From Termitomyces sp. T153 (Eukaryota > Basidiomycota > Agaricomycetes > Agaricales > Lyophyllaceae): a DNA stretch of 64,000 nt. This document shows positions 1-12,320 of this stretch, piece by piece. Below the pieces are notes generated by a model. The model saw only the letters and a program-made list of their open reading frames with translations, searched no databases and was not told the origin of the DNA. A program made the translations under genes and the position numbers. The stretch covers positions 248,001 to 312,000 of the forward strand of contig JACKQL020000009.1 of the NCBI GenBank assembly GCA_018296165.2. Direction: 5' to 3'. Position 1 is the first letter of the stretch. The number at the start of each line of letters is the position of its first letter.

Positions 1-1797
1 AGAACCCTAGCACATAGCTCCAGACCCTGTTCACACAGCTCCAGAACTCCCATTTGACTTTGACATCCACCCAGGGAACCCATGATGCCAACCCATCAAT
101 GATGTCCCTATAGCACATGCTCTGCAAGGTCAAATCATTGACTACCAACTCCAAAATGCTCCACTCCTGCCCAAGGAGACATTGACAAACAGTAACACCC
201 CACTAGAGCAGCAAGAGGACAAACCCCATCTGAAGTAGTCTCTCCAGAGTTTCATAAGTTTGCTGACATTCTCCAAGAAAAAAATAATGTCCCCAACCAT
301 CCCCTCCAATTCCAAGTTGGAAAAAGGCCACTGTCATTCCCACTTGCCAACAAGCCATGACATTACATGCCTTGACCTCTGCCACTGGAGTCACAGCCCC
401 ACTGTCACCCTACTCTACCCCTTTGACAAAATCAATTTCCCAGTAAAAGAACAAATTCTGGACTCTTGAAGTAGTTTTCCTAAGTTCAGCAATGTGCTAT
501 GCAACCCAACCACATCCACTGGAGATTGACACAGGCACCAAGAAAAACAAATGGCTCCTCTGACTCCACCCCAACAATCAAGGGACCAACAATGCCCTCC
601 ATAAGAAGCAGTACTTCTTTCCCCTGCCTCACACTGTATATACTTAATGCATGGAATTCTATTATTGTCTTGACTTTGTCGGTGAGCTCTGGCCAGACCT
701 GGCCAGTAGGGTGAGTATTCTGTAGATCAGAAACCTTGTTGATTACCCTGCAGTGCCAAGACCTACCTCTGCTCCATTTATAGTGACCTCCAGACTGCTT
801 TAGAGCATGAATGAAAGATTGCTATACCCTGCTGTGACCCCCTTGGAGTCTCAAGTGATGTACTTGTGCAACCAACTTCCCCACCACCCTCTAGCACTCA
901 TGGACAACCACCCACCAACACAAACAATATTTTCACATGTCTGAGCAATGGTCTAACCCACCCAAGGTCTTGGAGAAGCAACTAGAGTGCACCTGCCACA
1001 TCTAAGCACAATGCTGGAAACCACTGCCATTTATCCAACAACTTCACTACTCAGTGGTAACCTTTGTTAAATGTTTGCACATTGCACTGATTTGTATAAG
1101 GAGGAGAACCTCACCCCAGAACCCCTCTTCACTCAGTGTTACCTCCACCACAACCCCACCAACAAGTCAACCCCCCAACCCAACCCCCACATTGACTCCC
1201 AGCCTCTAGTTTGCATGCTGGAAATAACAGACCAACAAAACACACCCTGGACCCCTTCCCCCACTCCTCACCACCTCTGAAGTCAACTCTGTCAATAAGC
1301 TATCCACTGATCAGCCCCTATGCTAACCCCAGACCATTGGCTCCTACTCTGGAAGAAGACATAAACCCCCAAGCTCACCCTCAAACCAACCCCACTCATG
1401 CCCCACCAGACCCAGGAGAACTCTGCCAGTGAGTCCACACCCCACCAACCCTTGCACCACCCCCATTTTGCTGGCTCCATCCTGGGAAGGGATAAAAACT
1501 GCTGCTGGACCTCCAATACAATGCTGGACCTCCAATACATCCCTCAACACAACTCTGCCAGTAAGCCAGCAATCAACTTGCCCATTATGCCACCTCTGCA
1601 TTACTGGCTCAAACCCCCAGGAAGAACAACTCACAGAACAAAAACCCCAAACTCCTTCTTTGTTCAAAAGGCAGCTCCACCAAGAAGAACCATTCACCAA
1701 CCCACCTATGTGGCCTCCAAAGTACCAACCCCTACTCCAAGAAGGACAAACCCATGCTCTGGACTCAGAACACAACTGTCCTAACCAACTCTAGCAG
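1..1797 (+). mobile_element. Gypsy-A1 remnant, part 1 (decayed pol)
   Basis: This is a badly decayed Ty3/Gypsy pol. It is recognised by comparison with the better copies at 47.0-50.1 kb and 58.2-59.6 kb. Bases near 230-285 match the start of the RT region, where better copies read EFADMFSEG. Bases 750-835 match the RT segment with the DLCSGYNN box, and bases near 850-905 match the [11 protein letters not shown] box. Bases 1043-1170 match the segment just upstream of the integrase zinc finger. Only about 200 bp separate the last two, against about 930 bp in the 47-kb copy, so there are internal deletions. No long frame survives. The element continues at 2861 after a solo LTR. Confidence 0.7.
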
Positions 1798-2855
1798 TGT
1801 CAGGTTCTGCTGACTACAAGGGCTCAGCTATACTGAGCAAGTCCTTACTAGGCAGATGAATTGTCCTGCTCTTATAACCTAGTGCTCCAGGATTGTTATG
1901 GACTAGAGGGACTTGCAAGGGGAAGCCAAGGAAAGTGGTCTGAGCAAGTCTGGAGTGGTCTGGAGAAGTCTAAGACCAAGGGTGTTATATGTTGGGCTTG
2001 GGTAGGCATCAGGAACAAGTCCATAAGCATGTAAATAGACTGCAGAGCAAGCAGAAGCTTCACAAATGATGGGAGTGGAGCCAACGTTTGATGGGGGATC
2101 AATCAAGACTTGATGGGTTCCAGGGCTGAGTGAAGGGCAAGGTCTGGAGTGTCATAAGAATGTTTGGAGGCCATAGTGCATGTGCAGAGTTCATACTGAT
2201 GTTGGAGATGAAAAGAACTTACAGGAACAAAGGAAATAGAGACAATTGAAATGAGACAGAGGCAAGACAAGATGAGATGGAGAGAAGAAATAGAGTCAAG
2301 ACTAAGAATAGGACAGAGACAGGAAGAAACATGAGACACAAGTAACCAGTTAATGCAATATCAAGACTAGAGTATGAGGTGCTACTCTACAGATTATATA
2401 CTAACTACTGGAGAGCTCTGGGAGGCAGTGGGTGTGGCAGCAGGGCTTGACAGAGCCATGCAGAGTTGATGAGTGCTGGTTTCAATCAAGGGGCAGGCCA
2501 TGGTGATATTCTGATGGGATCAGTTGGAAATGCCAGTCACTCTGGGGTCATTGTGATGCTCTGGAGTAGGTTGGGTGAGTTAGGGTGGTGAGCTGGAGAT
2601 GTATGATGGGGTCAGAAATGGTGGAGGAGGGTTTCAGGGGCTCAGGAGAGTCAAAAGAAGCATTGACAGCTGTGGAGAAGGTGTCAGAGTTAGCCAGGGG
2701 GCCATTGGAGCTTGCTGGAGAAGTGTTGGAGTTACCCAGGGTGGCCATGGAGGATGTTTGGTGGTTGGGGGTTTTGATGAGGCATTGGGAGAAGTGCTCT
2801 GGAGAAGCAAGCAGGCTGGGAACAATGTTGGGGATCTAGGAAGTGGGTCATGATA
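1798..2855 (-). mobile_element. Solo LTR, family LTR-A
   Basis: This 1,058-bp block matches the LTRs at 52231-53282 and 59620-60774, in reverse orientation. In its own sense it begins TATCATGACCC (TGTCATGA in sisters) and ends CAGAACCTGACA. It is flanked by AGCAG (1793-1797) and GGCAG (2856-2860), a 5-bp target duplication with one mismatch. It lies inside the integrase zinc-finger region of Gypsy-A1: the flanks join into the sequence seen uninterrupted near 48840-48890. It is therefore a younger insertion reduced to one LTR. Confidence 0.85.
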
Positions 2856-2860
2856 GGCAG

Positions 2861-5464
2861 CACCCCAAGCTCCAAGAATGCCAGAAACACATAAGACTTC
2901 CCTACCTGTCTCTGGACTTATCTTTGGCCAGGAACAAGAAGGAATATTCCAAAACTACAAATACCCATCCCAGACCCAAGAAACTCATCAAACTGGTCAC
3001 CTTAGACCCTACCACCTTATTGCCAATCTCCACAGTACAGAAACAATCCAGCATGCTGCAGAATACAATACTCCAGAGTGCAGCAAAACCCAAACCAAGT
3101 ACATCTCCAACAAAACACAATACTCTGGAGTTCAACAAACTCCTACTCATGCATGACTCCATCAAAACTTAAGCCTCAGGACAGCATTGACCAACAAATT
3201 GCAAAAAATAGATAATCCAATCTTTGAGGAAGTATCTCTGCCCCTATGCTAACTCAACCAACAGCATAGCTAGCATGTAGAACAGTTCCCTGCTGAGCCT
3301 ACTCCAATGGCAACTTCAGCTCTGCCACCCCCACTGTTATCAAAGCAAGGACTCCCATCTCTAGTCTGCCCTGTCCCAAGGACAAACTTCACTCCACTAC
3401 TTATACCATTGTCAAAGGGAATATCTGCCCCCTTCTGCCAGCTATGTTGGCATGAAATCCAAGTTACCTAGGGACCTACACCCCCTCCACCAGCCCCATT
3501 GGAACAAAAACCAAAGCTGCTGTAGAAGCATACTTAAAGTCCTGAGGTCTGCCATCAAACCCAATAGCAGAACATTTGACATAAACCTGGACCTGGGGAC
3601 AACTACCCACAACCTTGGTCTGAACTCCTAAGAAGCAAGCCCAAGTCACTGCCCTGCCTATTGATGACCTCAAAACACATTGGAGCCCCATAGGAAAACC
3701 CCCAACTCCCCTGCCAAACTTTGGGACTCCCTCCTGCAAAGCTCTGCCAAGCCCCAGCAACTCTAGGACTAGTTGACAACAAATAGCATTAGTGTTCCTA
3801 ACCCCCGCCTCTGGATTTATTAGGGATTCAACTCCCACAAGCAACTCTTGCATGTTTCCACTTACTCATTCTCTCACACATTCTGAAAAACCTTACACAC
3901 TCACTCAAACTGCAAAGATTCAATATGTACAAGTCAAAAGAGAAGTACAAGTACTACAAAGACAGGCAAGTGCAAAGCAACAAGAAGTCTGAGCCTGACC
4001 CCCTTACTCCCTCCCCTCTGGAATCCCTCCCTCCACTGCCCTGACCCCTAAGTCCACCTCCATCTGTGCCTTCACCACTGCCAGGACTTCTGAAAGCCCT
4101 GGCAACACTTCCTCTGCATCTGCCACCACCCATACTATGACTCCAGGGCCACTGTATTACACTGCCAATGCCCCATCAACAATTGTCCAATTCTCACCAC
4201 TTCCTGGTCTAACTCTAGAGGATGGTCTGCAGGCATCTGTACCAGCCCATCCTGGATTGATGCAAATGCAGTGGAGGCCCCAACCAGAAAGACCCAATGC
4301 TCCCAAACTTAACCTATCCAAAAATCATTAGTGGAGGCTGGAAGATGATGAAGACACTTATGCAGAATCCTTGCATGACCCAAGGCTGCCTCACTCCTCC
4401 CTCTGCCTAGTAGCCTCCACCTCTGCCTGTGACAAACCCTCTTGTAGCAAAGCCTGCTGCCCCTCCACCTCCCCTGCAGACCATGCCTCCAATTGCATCA
4501 GCCACTTCCACAAGCCCTGCACTTACAATGCTCTTGCCATGGCCATTTGCACTGCCATATTGTAATCTAACTGCACTATGTCCCTCTCTTTCCATGCCAT
4601 GTTGCAATTCTTCTCTGCTCTCCAGAGCTCCCCCTCTCATGCCATCAATGCAGTCCACAATGCTTCCATCTGTCAACAAAGAAATACCTTCATGATTGAG
4701 GGTGCAGGCTCTGAGGAACTTGATGGCCACTCTAATGGCATGCCCAACCTGGGAGAATACATATGGGGCCCTAGGGGGCCTGCCATTAACTCCTGGACCC
4801 ACAACCTCTTGCTGGGCCCTGCTTCTGGCAGTGGGAAAGCCCTCCACTTCCCCTTGTTCAGCACTGCTAAAGCCCCCTCCCTCCATCCACCCCATAGAGG
4901 TCCCAACTTCCCTGCTGATTGCCCCATGCTCCTCTTCCTCTTCAAACCCAACCCCTGCTCTGATGCCCTGGCTTTCCATGCCTCTTCTAACTGCTGTCTC
5001 ACCCAACCCTCCTCCCACCCCTGCTCTATAGCAACACAGGCTATATGCCAGTCAACAAGATCAAACACTTCTTGTGTCTCGCATGGCATGGAAGACAGAT
5101 GGAGGTGTTACAACAGGACTCCATAGAGGGCTTATTGAACTCACACAATTCACTCCACTGAGTACAAAGAGTACATTGGAATGACCTGTCAGCAAATGCT
5201 ATACAAAGGGGCAAGAGATGCTAATGATTGAGCAGGGGAGGACATGGCAAAAGAATTTGGGAACTCCAGAGTATGTCTGAACCTTTTAATTGACTAGGAA
5301 GAACCCCCTAATGAACAGTAGCCATGCTTCAACTTTGTTCCCCACACTGCTGCTGCTTGCTGTGGTTTGATCAATATTACTTGGCTTTGATTCTCATGCC
5401 CCCACCAATCCCCAACCTGTGCCCCATGTCCTGAGGGTCTCAATGCTGAAGGGGGGGGGAGTGA
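2861..5464 (+). mobile_element. Gypsy-A1 remnant, part 2 (integrase to polypurine tract)
   Basis: The interrupted element resumes here. Bases 2870-2960 match the integrase HHCC region of the 48.9-kb copy (TYFWPEMKK in the sister). Bases 3803-3990 match the stretch after the chromodomain at 50143-50330. Bases 4360-5464 match 50660-52230, the non-pol region before the 3' LTR. A polypurine tract near 5448-5460 (a G run after CTGAA) sits directly before LTR-A. The sense strand carries no convincing gene after pol; an antisense gene is described separately. Confidence 0.7.
4345..5124 (-). pseudogene. Antisense ORF of Gypsy-A, copy 1 (Cys motif plus coiled-coil, broken)
   Basis: Read on the strand opposite to pol, this stretch encodes a protein-like sequence also found at 50661-51490. 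Near 5124-5060 there is a Cys cluster, CLPCHARHKKC, of C-x2-C-x6-C form. Next, in another frame (5089-4673), comes a block with GWREGAL, a PLPEAGPSK motif and MAGPLGPHMYSP. A third frame (about 4660-4360) has VQGLWKWLMQLEAW and QAEVEATRQREE, a Glu/Gln-rich helical segment. At least two frameshifts and several stops break it. The shared order of three blocks in two diverged copies argues for a real gene carried by the element. The Cys motif recalls fungal DNA-binding or nucleic-acid-binding fingers, but I cannot assign a function. Confidence 0.55.
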
Positions 5465-5739
5465 TGTCATGACCCACTACCTGGACCCCCAAACATTGTT
5501 CCCAACCTGCATGCTTCCCTGGAGTTCTTTCTGATGCCCTATCAAACTCTTCCAACCATTGTACACTTTCAGTGCCCACTCCAGATAACTCTAACACTTC
5601 TCTAGCAAACTCTGATGGCCCTCTGGCTAACTCCAACACCTTCTCTACAGCCATCAACACTTCTCCTAACTCTCCTGAGCCCCTGGAACCCTCTCCTGCC
5701 ATTCCTGACTCTATTGTATGTCACCAGCTTATCACCCTG
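5465..5739 (+). mobile_element. LTR-A fragment, 3' LTR of Gypsy-A1
   Basis: The fragment begins TGTCATGACCC right after a polypurine tract and follows LTR-A for 275 bp. It then stops where an LTR-B starts at 5740. The remaining ~780 bp of LTR-A is not found beside the other end of the inserted element, so the right part was lost. Confidence 0.8.
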
Positions 5740-6108
5740 TGTTAGGGGACTTCCATTTTTAACCTCCATGACTAGTTCCAGCACCTCTGCAGCTTGTTCA
5801 ACTTCTCTGGGGCTCTCTCCAGAACCCTGGAGATCTCCAGAGAACTGCAGAGTTCTCTGTATTACCTCAGCAATCATTGCCCTAGGATTAGGAGTAGCTC
5901 TAGTTGTCTGTACAGTAGTTTCCATGCCTCTGCCACCCATTGATGTGCTATGCTGAGCAGCAGAGATTCTTAGACTTGTTCTATTTGGATTTCCCTCTGC
6001 TAGGTGATTAGTTACTGATTGTATTAGTGTCTACTCTGCTAATATACTTCAGATTCTTCTCTGCTAGTTGTGTGACTCTGATTCCCTGCTCCAGAGGTTG
6101 CTCTTACA
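5740..6108 (+). mobile_element. LTR-B, full length, 5' end of Gypsy-B1
   Basis: This 369-bp LTR begins TGTTAGGGGACTTCC and ends TTGCTCTTACA. Sister copies are at 10669-11038 (minus, 370 bp), 53919-54288 (minus, 370 bp) and, as parts, 10424, 13877, 23113 and 38034-38757. It interrupts LTR-A and is followed by gag-pol in the same direction. Confidence 0.85.
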
Positions 6109-6440
6109 CTTACACTCCTCCCTCCTCCAAAAGCTTTGTGTTCCCTGCAGCATGCCCTTTGCCACCAGGGATCCTCATAGATGTGGACACTGCAAGGCAG
6201 CTCCACACTGCCCTGCCACTGTGCCAGAGATGCCACAAGCCTGGGCACTTTGCACAGCACTGTCCCCTGGGCCTGGAGGTATGCTACCTTTTTATAGTGA
6301 AGCAGGAAAAACTCCTCCTGCAGCTGCTGGCCACAAAGGATGCTGCCAGAGCTCTGTTGCTGGATGAGCCTATGCCAGAGTTGATCCCAGAGGAGATCAG
6401 CATGTGTACCTCACCTCCAGAGCTGGAGGGGGATTCTTAG
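6109..6440 (+). pseudogene. Gypsy-B1 gag, C-terminal part
   Basis: About 110 residues of gag remain. A zinc knuckle of CX2CX4HX4C form is intact (CQRCHKPGHFAQHC, near 6217-6260). It is followed by the acidic tail, which ends near 6440 as in Gypsy-C at 31845. The N-terminal 280 or so residues seen in Gypsy-C gag are missing, so the LTR abuts a deletion. The product would package element RNA in virus-like particles. Confidence 0.75.
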
Positions 6441-7378
6441 TTGAGCAACAGATGAGGTGTACACCTCCATTACTGGGTGCTAACAGGTTCTTGTGTCTAA
6501 TAGAGAATGAAACTGCCCTTTCTGATGCCCTTCATTCTGAGACAGAAGAACCTCAATGCCTCACTCCAGATATACAGATACTGACTCTGGAGCCTCTGCT
6601 GAGCTCCCTGACACCTCTGAAGGTCTATTGGCATGGCCCCACTTGGGTGCATTGAATGCCCCAACAGTATGTAATGGCTTCTGGCCTGTCCACCAACTCC
6701 CTGCATCTCAATGTGAAGATTAAAACAACAGACACTCAGCAAACCTGCAAAGTCATGGCTCTTCTGGACAGCAGAGCAATGGGACTGTTTCTCAAGCCCA
6801 TTTCTGTCTACAACACTGATAGAACACCTAACAAAGCAGGTGCCATCAACTCCATGGTTGACCTGGTCCTCTGCTCTCAGAACTATGCAGAGTGTGCCAT
6901 GTTTGCCATCACCAGTTTGGGTAGGCAGGACATGATCCTTGGTTTCATGTGGCTCTGTGAGCACAACCCTAAGGTCAATTGGACCAAAGGAGAGGTAACC
7001 ATGAGCAGGTGCCCCCAGAAGTGCTCTGCCTGCACTGCAGAGGACAGAGCAGAGTGCCAGACCCAAGTTCAAGAGCATGCAGCCATCTGCACATGTTGCA
7101 CTGGCCCTCTCCCCTTTGCAGATCCCCTGTCTCTGGCATTCCCTTGTAGAGAGGCCCTCTACAAGGATGACTGGAGCAGTGGCAGAGCCCCAGAGGAGGA
7201 GCACAGAGGGGAGTTTGGTGGCATATGTGAGGCAGAGTTCCTGGATGAAGCAGTAGAAGTGGGGGATCAAATCTATACTACCACCATACACCTGCCACCC
7301 TCCATTGCAGAGATCTGGGCTAGTCAGACCACATCCCAATGGCTGGCCCAGGCATTTGCTGCTAATGCTGCACCCTGA
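6441..7378 (+). pseudogene. Gypsy-B1 pol, protease region
   Basis: An open stretch of 240 codons from 6656 to 7378 matches the retropepsin region of Gypsy-C. The active-site segment reads ALLDSRAMGLFL, where DSGATG would be expected: Gly is Arg and Thr is Met. The flap and C-terminal part (DMILGFMWLCEHNPKVNW) are well kept. It continues into an acidic linker that leads to RT. The motif loss suggests an inactive enzyme. Confidence 0.75.
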
Positions 7379-8760
7379 GAGTTCCAGCATGTAGTACCTC
7401 CCTACTTTTATGCATTTGAGGATGTGTTCTCCAAAGCCTCATTTGACTCACTTCTGGAGCACAAGAGGTAGGACCACACTATTGAACTGCTGCCAGATTC
7501 CACACCTTCCAGCTATAAGGTCTACCTGCTCACACCTAGGGAGCAGGACAAGCTTGACACATTCCTGCAAAAAAACCTGAACTCCAGTCATATCTGCCCT
7601 TTCAAGTCTCTGATGGCTTCTCTGGTCTTCTTCATCAGAAAGAACGATGGCTCACTCCAACTAGTCCAGGACTACTAGATTCTCAATGCCATGACAGTGA
7701 AGAACCATTACCCCCCTCCCCATCATCTCCAAGCTCATCAACAACCTGGGGGTGTGCAATACTTCACTAAAGTGGATGTCTGGTGGGGTTACAACAATGT
7801 GCCCATCCAGGAAGGAGATGAGTGGAAGGCCACCTTCCAGACCAACCAGAGATTGTCTGAGCTGCTCATTATGTTTTTCAAACTCACCAATAGATCCACC
7901 ACCTTCCAGACTATGATGAACAACATCTTCTGGGACTTCATAGCAGAGAGCATAGTGTGTGTGTACCTTGACAACATCCTCATCTATACCAAAACACTGG
8001 AGGAACACCATTGGATTACTCACCTCATCCTGGAACACCTCTAGTAGCACCAGCTCTACTTCAAGCCAGAGAAGTGTGAGTTTGAACAGACCCAGATAGA
8101 GTACCTTGGCTTGATCATCTTGCACAGAGCTGTGGAGATGGATCTGGTGAAGGTAGCAGGTGTGGCAGAGTGGCTGGAACCCAAGAACAAGAAGGAGGTG
8201 CAGGCATTCCTTGGTTTTGCAAACTTCTACCAGAGATTCATCCAGGACTTCTTGTACCATGCCCATCCACTATTTGACCTCACTGGAAAGGATATTATGT
8301 GGAGTTGGGAACTTCCAGAGCAGACAGCCTTTGACACTCTCAAGTGTGCCATAACCTCCAGACCTGTCCTCCTCTTCCCAGACAACAACTCTCCCTTCCA
8401 GGTGGAGGCTAACAGCTCCAACTTTGCCACTGGGGCTGTGCTCTTGCAGCAATTTCCAGAGGATGGGAAGTGGCATCCAGTGGCCTTTTACTCCAAGAGC
8501 CTGAATGTGGTGGAGCAGAACTATGAGATCCATGACAAGGAGATGCTGGCCATCATCCAGTTGTTTGAGGAGTGGCAGCACTTCCTAGAAGGCACATGGC
8601 ACAAGTTTGAGGTCTGGACGGATCACAAGAACCTCAAATACTTCCAGATAGCCAAGAAGCTCAGTCATTGACAGGCCCAGTGGTCCCTTTACCTCACCAA
8701 CTTTGACTTCTCTTTGCACCACAAGCCTGGCTAGAGCATGGGGAAACCAGATGCCCTGTC
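7379..8760 (+). pseudogene. Gypsy-B1 pol, reverse transcriptase and RNase H
   Basis: RT is recognisable from about 7600. A segment reads YFTKVDVWWGYNN (LDxRWGYNN-like, Arg to Trp). The catalytic box near 7960-7985 is [10 protein letters not shown], where the second Asp of YxDD is Asn. RNase H follows in 8111-8671, with EVEANSSNFATGAVL (first Asp lost), YEIHDKEMLAI and FEVWTDHKNL. A stop lies between 7690-8044 and 8111-8671, and others follow, so the frame is broken. Domain order is that of Ty3/Gypsy. Confidence 0.85.
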
Positions 8761-10423
8761 CTAGAGAGCAGACCATGGCACAGGGGAGGAGGATAACAGC
8801 ACCATTGTGCTCCTCCACTCTGAATTGTTTGCAATCTGAGCCATGGAGGGTCTAGCCATCAAGAGAGTGGAAGTGGACATTCTCTAGGACATATAGCAGA
8901 GTAATCAGGACTGTTAGCAGGAGGAACTTGTGGTGCAAGCAGCTCAGATGCTGAAATCAGGGCATACCACTAGTGCCAAGGGAGTCCACACAGATGAATG
9001 GACCCTGCAAGACAGAATCCTGACCTTCCAAGACCATATCTATGTCCCCAATGTTCTGGAGCTCCACTAGAGGATTGTGGAGCAACACCACAACTCCTGC
9101 ATTGCAGGGCATCTCAGATGGTGGAAGACACTGGAGCTAGTATTGTAGAACTACTGATGGCCTCAGATGTCCTGGTATATTGGGTCCTATACTAGTACAT
9201 GCAATCTCTGCCTCTGAACCAAGCCCCAACACCAACTCCCCTATGGACAGTTACACCCACTACCTATGCCTATAGAATGATAGAGCATGGTGTCTATGGA
9301 CTTCATTGTAGAGCTCCCTGACACTCATGGTGGTAGACTTTATAGCAAGTAAGTGCACTTCATTCCAACCCACATCACCTGCTCTGCCATGGGTGCTGCA
9401 AACCTGTACTGGAGAAACATCTGGAAGCTCCACAGCCTCTCCAACACCTACATCTCTGATTGGGGACCACAATTTGTAATGGAGTTCACCAGGGAGCTCT
9501 ACCAACTGCTCAGAGTGAAGCTCCACACCACTACCACCTACCACCTGCATTCTGATGGCTAGATAGAATGTGTAAACTAGGGGTTAGAGCAGTACCTCCA
9601 CCTCTTTTGCAACAAGTGCCAGGATGACTGGGACAAACTCCTCCCCAACACCAAATTTCAATACAACAACTATGTTCATGCATCCACCCAGTTCTCCCCA
9701 TTCTTTATTGATATGGGATAGCATCCACACATGGGTTTTGAACCCTGGGCTTGACCCTCAGAGAATGAGGCAGTAAACAAATTTATGGACCAGATGAAGA
9801 GGTCACAAGAGGAGGCCCAAGCAGTGCTGGCAAAGGCAAAGGATGACATGGGGCAATATTATGACTGTGGGAGGACCCCAGAGCACAAATACCAGCCCAG
9901 AGATTGAGTCTCCCTGAATGCCTCTAACATTATGACTACTCAGCCCTCAATAAAGCTGTTGCACCATCAGTTGGGACCTTTCATGATGGAATGACAGGTA
10001 GGACCTTTGGCCTATTGACTCTGGCTCCCCACAGGGATGTGCCAGCTTCACCCAGTGTTCAACATGGTCAAATTAACTCTGGCCTCTAAGGATCTATTTT
10101 AGGGCATTGTCCACCACCTCTGCCACCCCCCATAGTGGTCAACAACAATGAGGAATACAAGGTGGAGGAAATCCTGGATATCCATTTATTCTGGAGATGA
10201 CTACAGTACAAAGTGAAGTGGAAAGGCTACAGGATTGAGGATATCTCCTGGGAGCCATGGGAGAGCATACACACCCCCAGACTCATTAAGGAGTTCTATT
10301 GGAGACATCCAGACACTCCACATGCTATCAAAGGAATCTACCCTATCTCACCAGCAGACTGAGTGATCAGGTGACTTCTTTTACCCTGCACCTTGAGACA
10401 CTACATGCTAGAGGGGGGGTTGA
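8761..10423 (+). pseudogene. Gypsy-B1 pol, integrase and chromodomain
   Basis: The integrase core is visible as VDFIVELPDTHGG-like sequence near 9295-9335 and ISDWGPQFVMEFTRELYQLL at 9450-9510. TTTYHLHSDG at 9530-9560 is followed by a stop where Gln is expected. The GPF module is near 9975-10060. The chromodomain is at about 10130-10330 (EEYKVEEILD, then YKVKWKGYRIEDISWEPWES). Chromodomains of chromoviral integrases steer insertion towards histone-marked chromatin. Many stops are present. A polypurine tract at about 10409-10420 precedes the 3' LTR. Confidence 0.8.
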
Positions 10424-10618
10424 TGTTAGGAAACTTCCATTTCCAACCTCCATAACTGGTTCCAGCACCTCTGCAGCTTGTTCAACATCTCCAGGGCTCT
10501 TTCTAGAACCCCAGAGATCTCTAGAAAACTGTAGAGTTCTCCATATTACCTCAGCAATCATTGCCCTAGGGTTAGGAGTAGCTCCAGTTGGCTGTACAGT
10601 AGTTCTCATGCCTCTGCC
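10424..10618 (+). mobile_element. LTR-B fragment, 3' LTR of Gypsy-B1
   Basis: It begins TGTTAGGAAACTTCC after the polypurine tract and matches the first ~195 bp of LTR-B. It then breaks at a 50-bp sliver (10619-10668) that matches the post-chromodomain part of Gypsy-A (3803-3850, 50143-50190). Confidence 0.8.
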
Positions 10619-10668
10619 TAGCCCCCACCTCTGGATTTGCTAGGGATTCAACTCCCACAAGTAACCAT

Positions 10669-11038
10669 TGTAAGGGCAACCTCCAGAGCAGTAGATTGGA
10701 GTCATGCAGCTAGCAGAGGGGAATCCAAAGTATATTAGCAAGAGTAGATGACAATATAATCAGTAACTAATCACCTAGCAGAGGGAAACTCAAAGAAAAC
10801 AAGTCTAAGGATCCCTGCTGCTTGGTGCAGCACATCAGCAGGCAGTGGAGGCATGGGAACTACTGTACAGAAGGCTGGAGCTAGTCCTAACCTTGAAACA
10901 ATGATCTATGAGGTAATACAGAGATCTCCACCATTTTCTGGAGATCTTGGGGGTTCTGGAATGAGCCCCAGAGACATTGAACAAGCTGCAGAGGTGCTGG
11001 AACCAGTCATGGAGGTTGGAAATGGATGTCCCCTGACA
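10669..11038 (-). mobile_element. LTR-B, full length, reverse orientation
   Basis: The plus strand runs TGTAAGGGCAACC to TCCCCTGACA, which is LTR-B reversed, 370 bp. The flanks ACCAT and GGAAG do not match, so it was probably joined to its neighbours by recombination rather than by a simple insertion. Confidence 0.85.
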
Positions 11039-12320
11039 GGAAGTGGATGCTGGATGAGTACTTCAACTCCTTCCAGGCATTGGTCAAGCAAGCCACCTAC
11101 CCCAATGGCCTTCAACTGTGCCTTGCATTCTGGGATGGCCTGCACTATGCATTGATAGAACACATTGACAACCTCATGGAAGGCTGCCCAGACAATGAAA
11201 GGATTGCTTCCTGGTACAAGGTAGCAAGAGATCAGTGGCAGCTCATGGAGATTCATTGGGAGCTCTGCCATGTGCACCCCTTGCAGTGCTCTGCTCTGGT
11301 TGCCAGCCTCTGGTATCCTGCACCTGCTCTCCTAACACACACACCTGCTCTGGCCATCCCTGCACTGCACCTCTTGCTGCTAGGCATTTCCATGGACATG
11401 GACACAGCCCAACAGCTCCATGCTGTGCTGTTACTGTGCTGGAGATGCAAGAAACCTGGGCACTTTGCATGACACTGCCAATTGGAGCTGGAGGTATGCT
11501 ACTTCTCCATGGTGGACAAGGAACTCCTCATGCAACTGTTGGCCACAAAGGATGCCACCTGAGCTCTGTTGCCTGATGAGCTGGCACTGGAGTTGATCCT
11601 GGAAGAGATCAATGCCTGCACATCACCCCTGGAGCTGGAGGAGAATTTTTAGTCAAGCAATGGATGAGGTGTACACCTCTGTTGCCAGGTACTAACAGAT
11701 TCTCATGTCTGTCAGTAAAAAATGAAATTGTCATTTCCAATGCCCATCATTATAAGACAGAAGAACCTCAGTTTCCTCCTCTAGACATACAAACACCAAC
11801 TCTGGAGTCCAAGCCAAGCTCTCCAATGCTAGCTAGGACTTGCCAGTGCTGCCCTGCCTAGGAGTGCCAAATGCCCTGGCAGTACATAGTGGCCTTAAGC
11901 CCCTCTACAAACTCACTGCACCTTGAAATGGAGATTGGGATCATGGACACCCAGCAAACTCACAGAGCCACTGCTCTCCCAGACAGTGGAGCAATGGGAC
12001 TGTTTTTGGACTCAGAGTTTGTCAAGCACCATGGCCTGATCATGCAACTACATTCCAAGCCCATTCTGGTATTCAACATTGACAGAACACCCAACAAAGC
12101 AGGTGCCATCAGCTCTATGGTTAACCTTATCCTCCACTACCAGAATCACATAGAATGTGTGGTCTTTGCCATTATCAGTCTGGGTGAGCAGAACATGATC
12201 CTTGGTTTCACATGGCTCAGGGAGCACTACCCCAAAGTAGATTGGGCCAGGAGCAAGGTAGCAATGAGCCAGTGCCCTTGGAGGTGCTCTACCTGCACCA
12301 CAGAGGTCAAGGAATAACAC
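11039..12320 (+). pseudogene. Gypsy-B2 gag C-terminal half and protease
   Basis: Gag starts in mid-domain (LDEYFNSFQALVKQATYPNG) and runs through WYKVARDQWQLMEI to a zinc knuckle, CWRCKKPGHFAXHC, in which the first His/Cys context is broken by TGA at about 11469-11471. The protease from about 11871 has ALPDSGAMGLFLDSEFVKHH, which keeps DSG. WLREHYPKVDW marks its end. This copy retains the FLDSEFVKHHGL segment that is deleted in B1. The N-terminal gag half is absent and an LTR-B in the opposite direction adjoins it. Confidence 0.75.

Noticed and set aside
4578..5126. 182-codon plus-strand ORF after Gypsy-A1 pol
   Set aside because: Its sense translation is also partly similar in the sister copy because the DNA is similar, but it is Pro/Ser-rich without motifs. 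The antisense strand has the Cys cluster and coiled-coil shared by both copies, so I preferred the minus strand.
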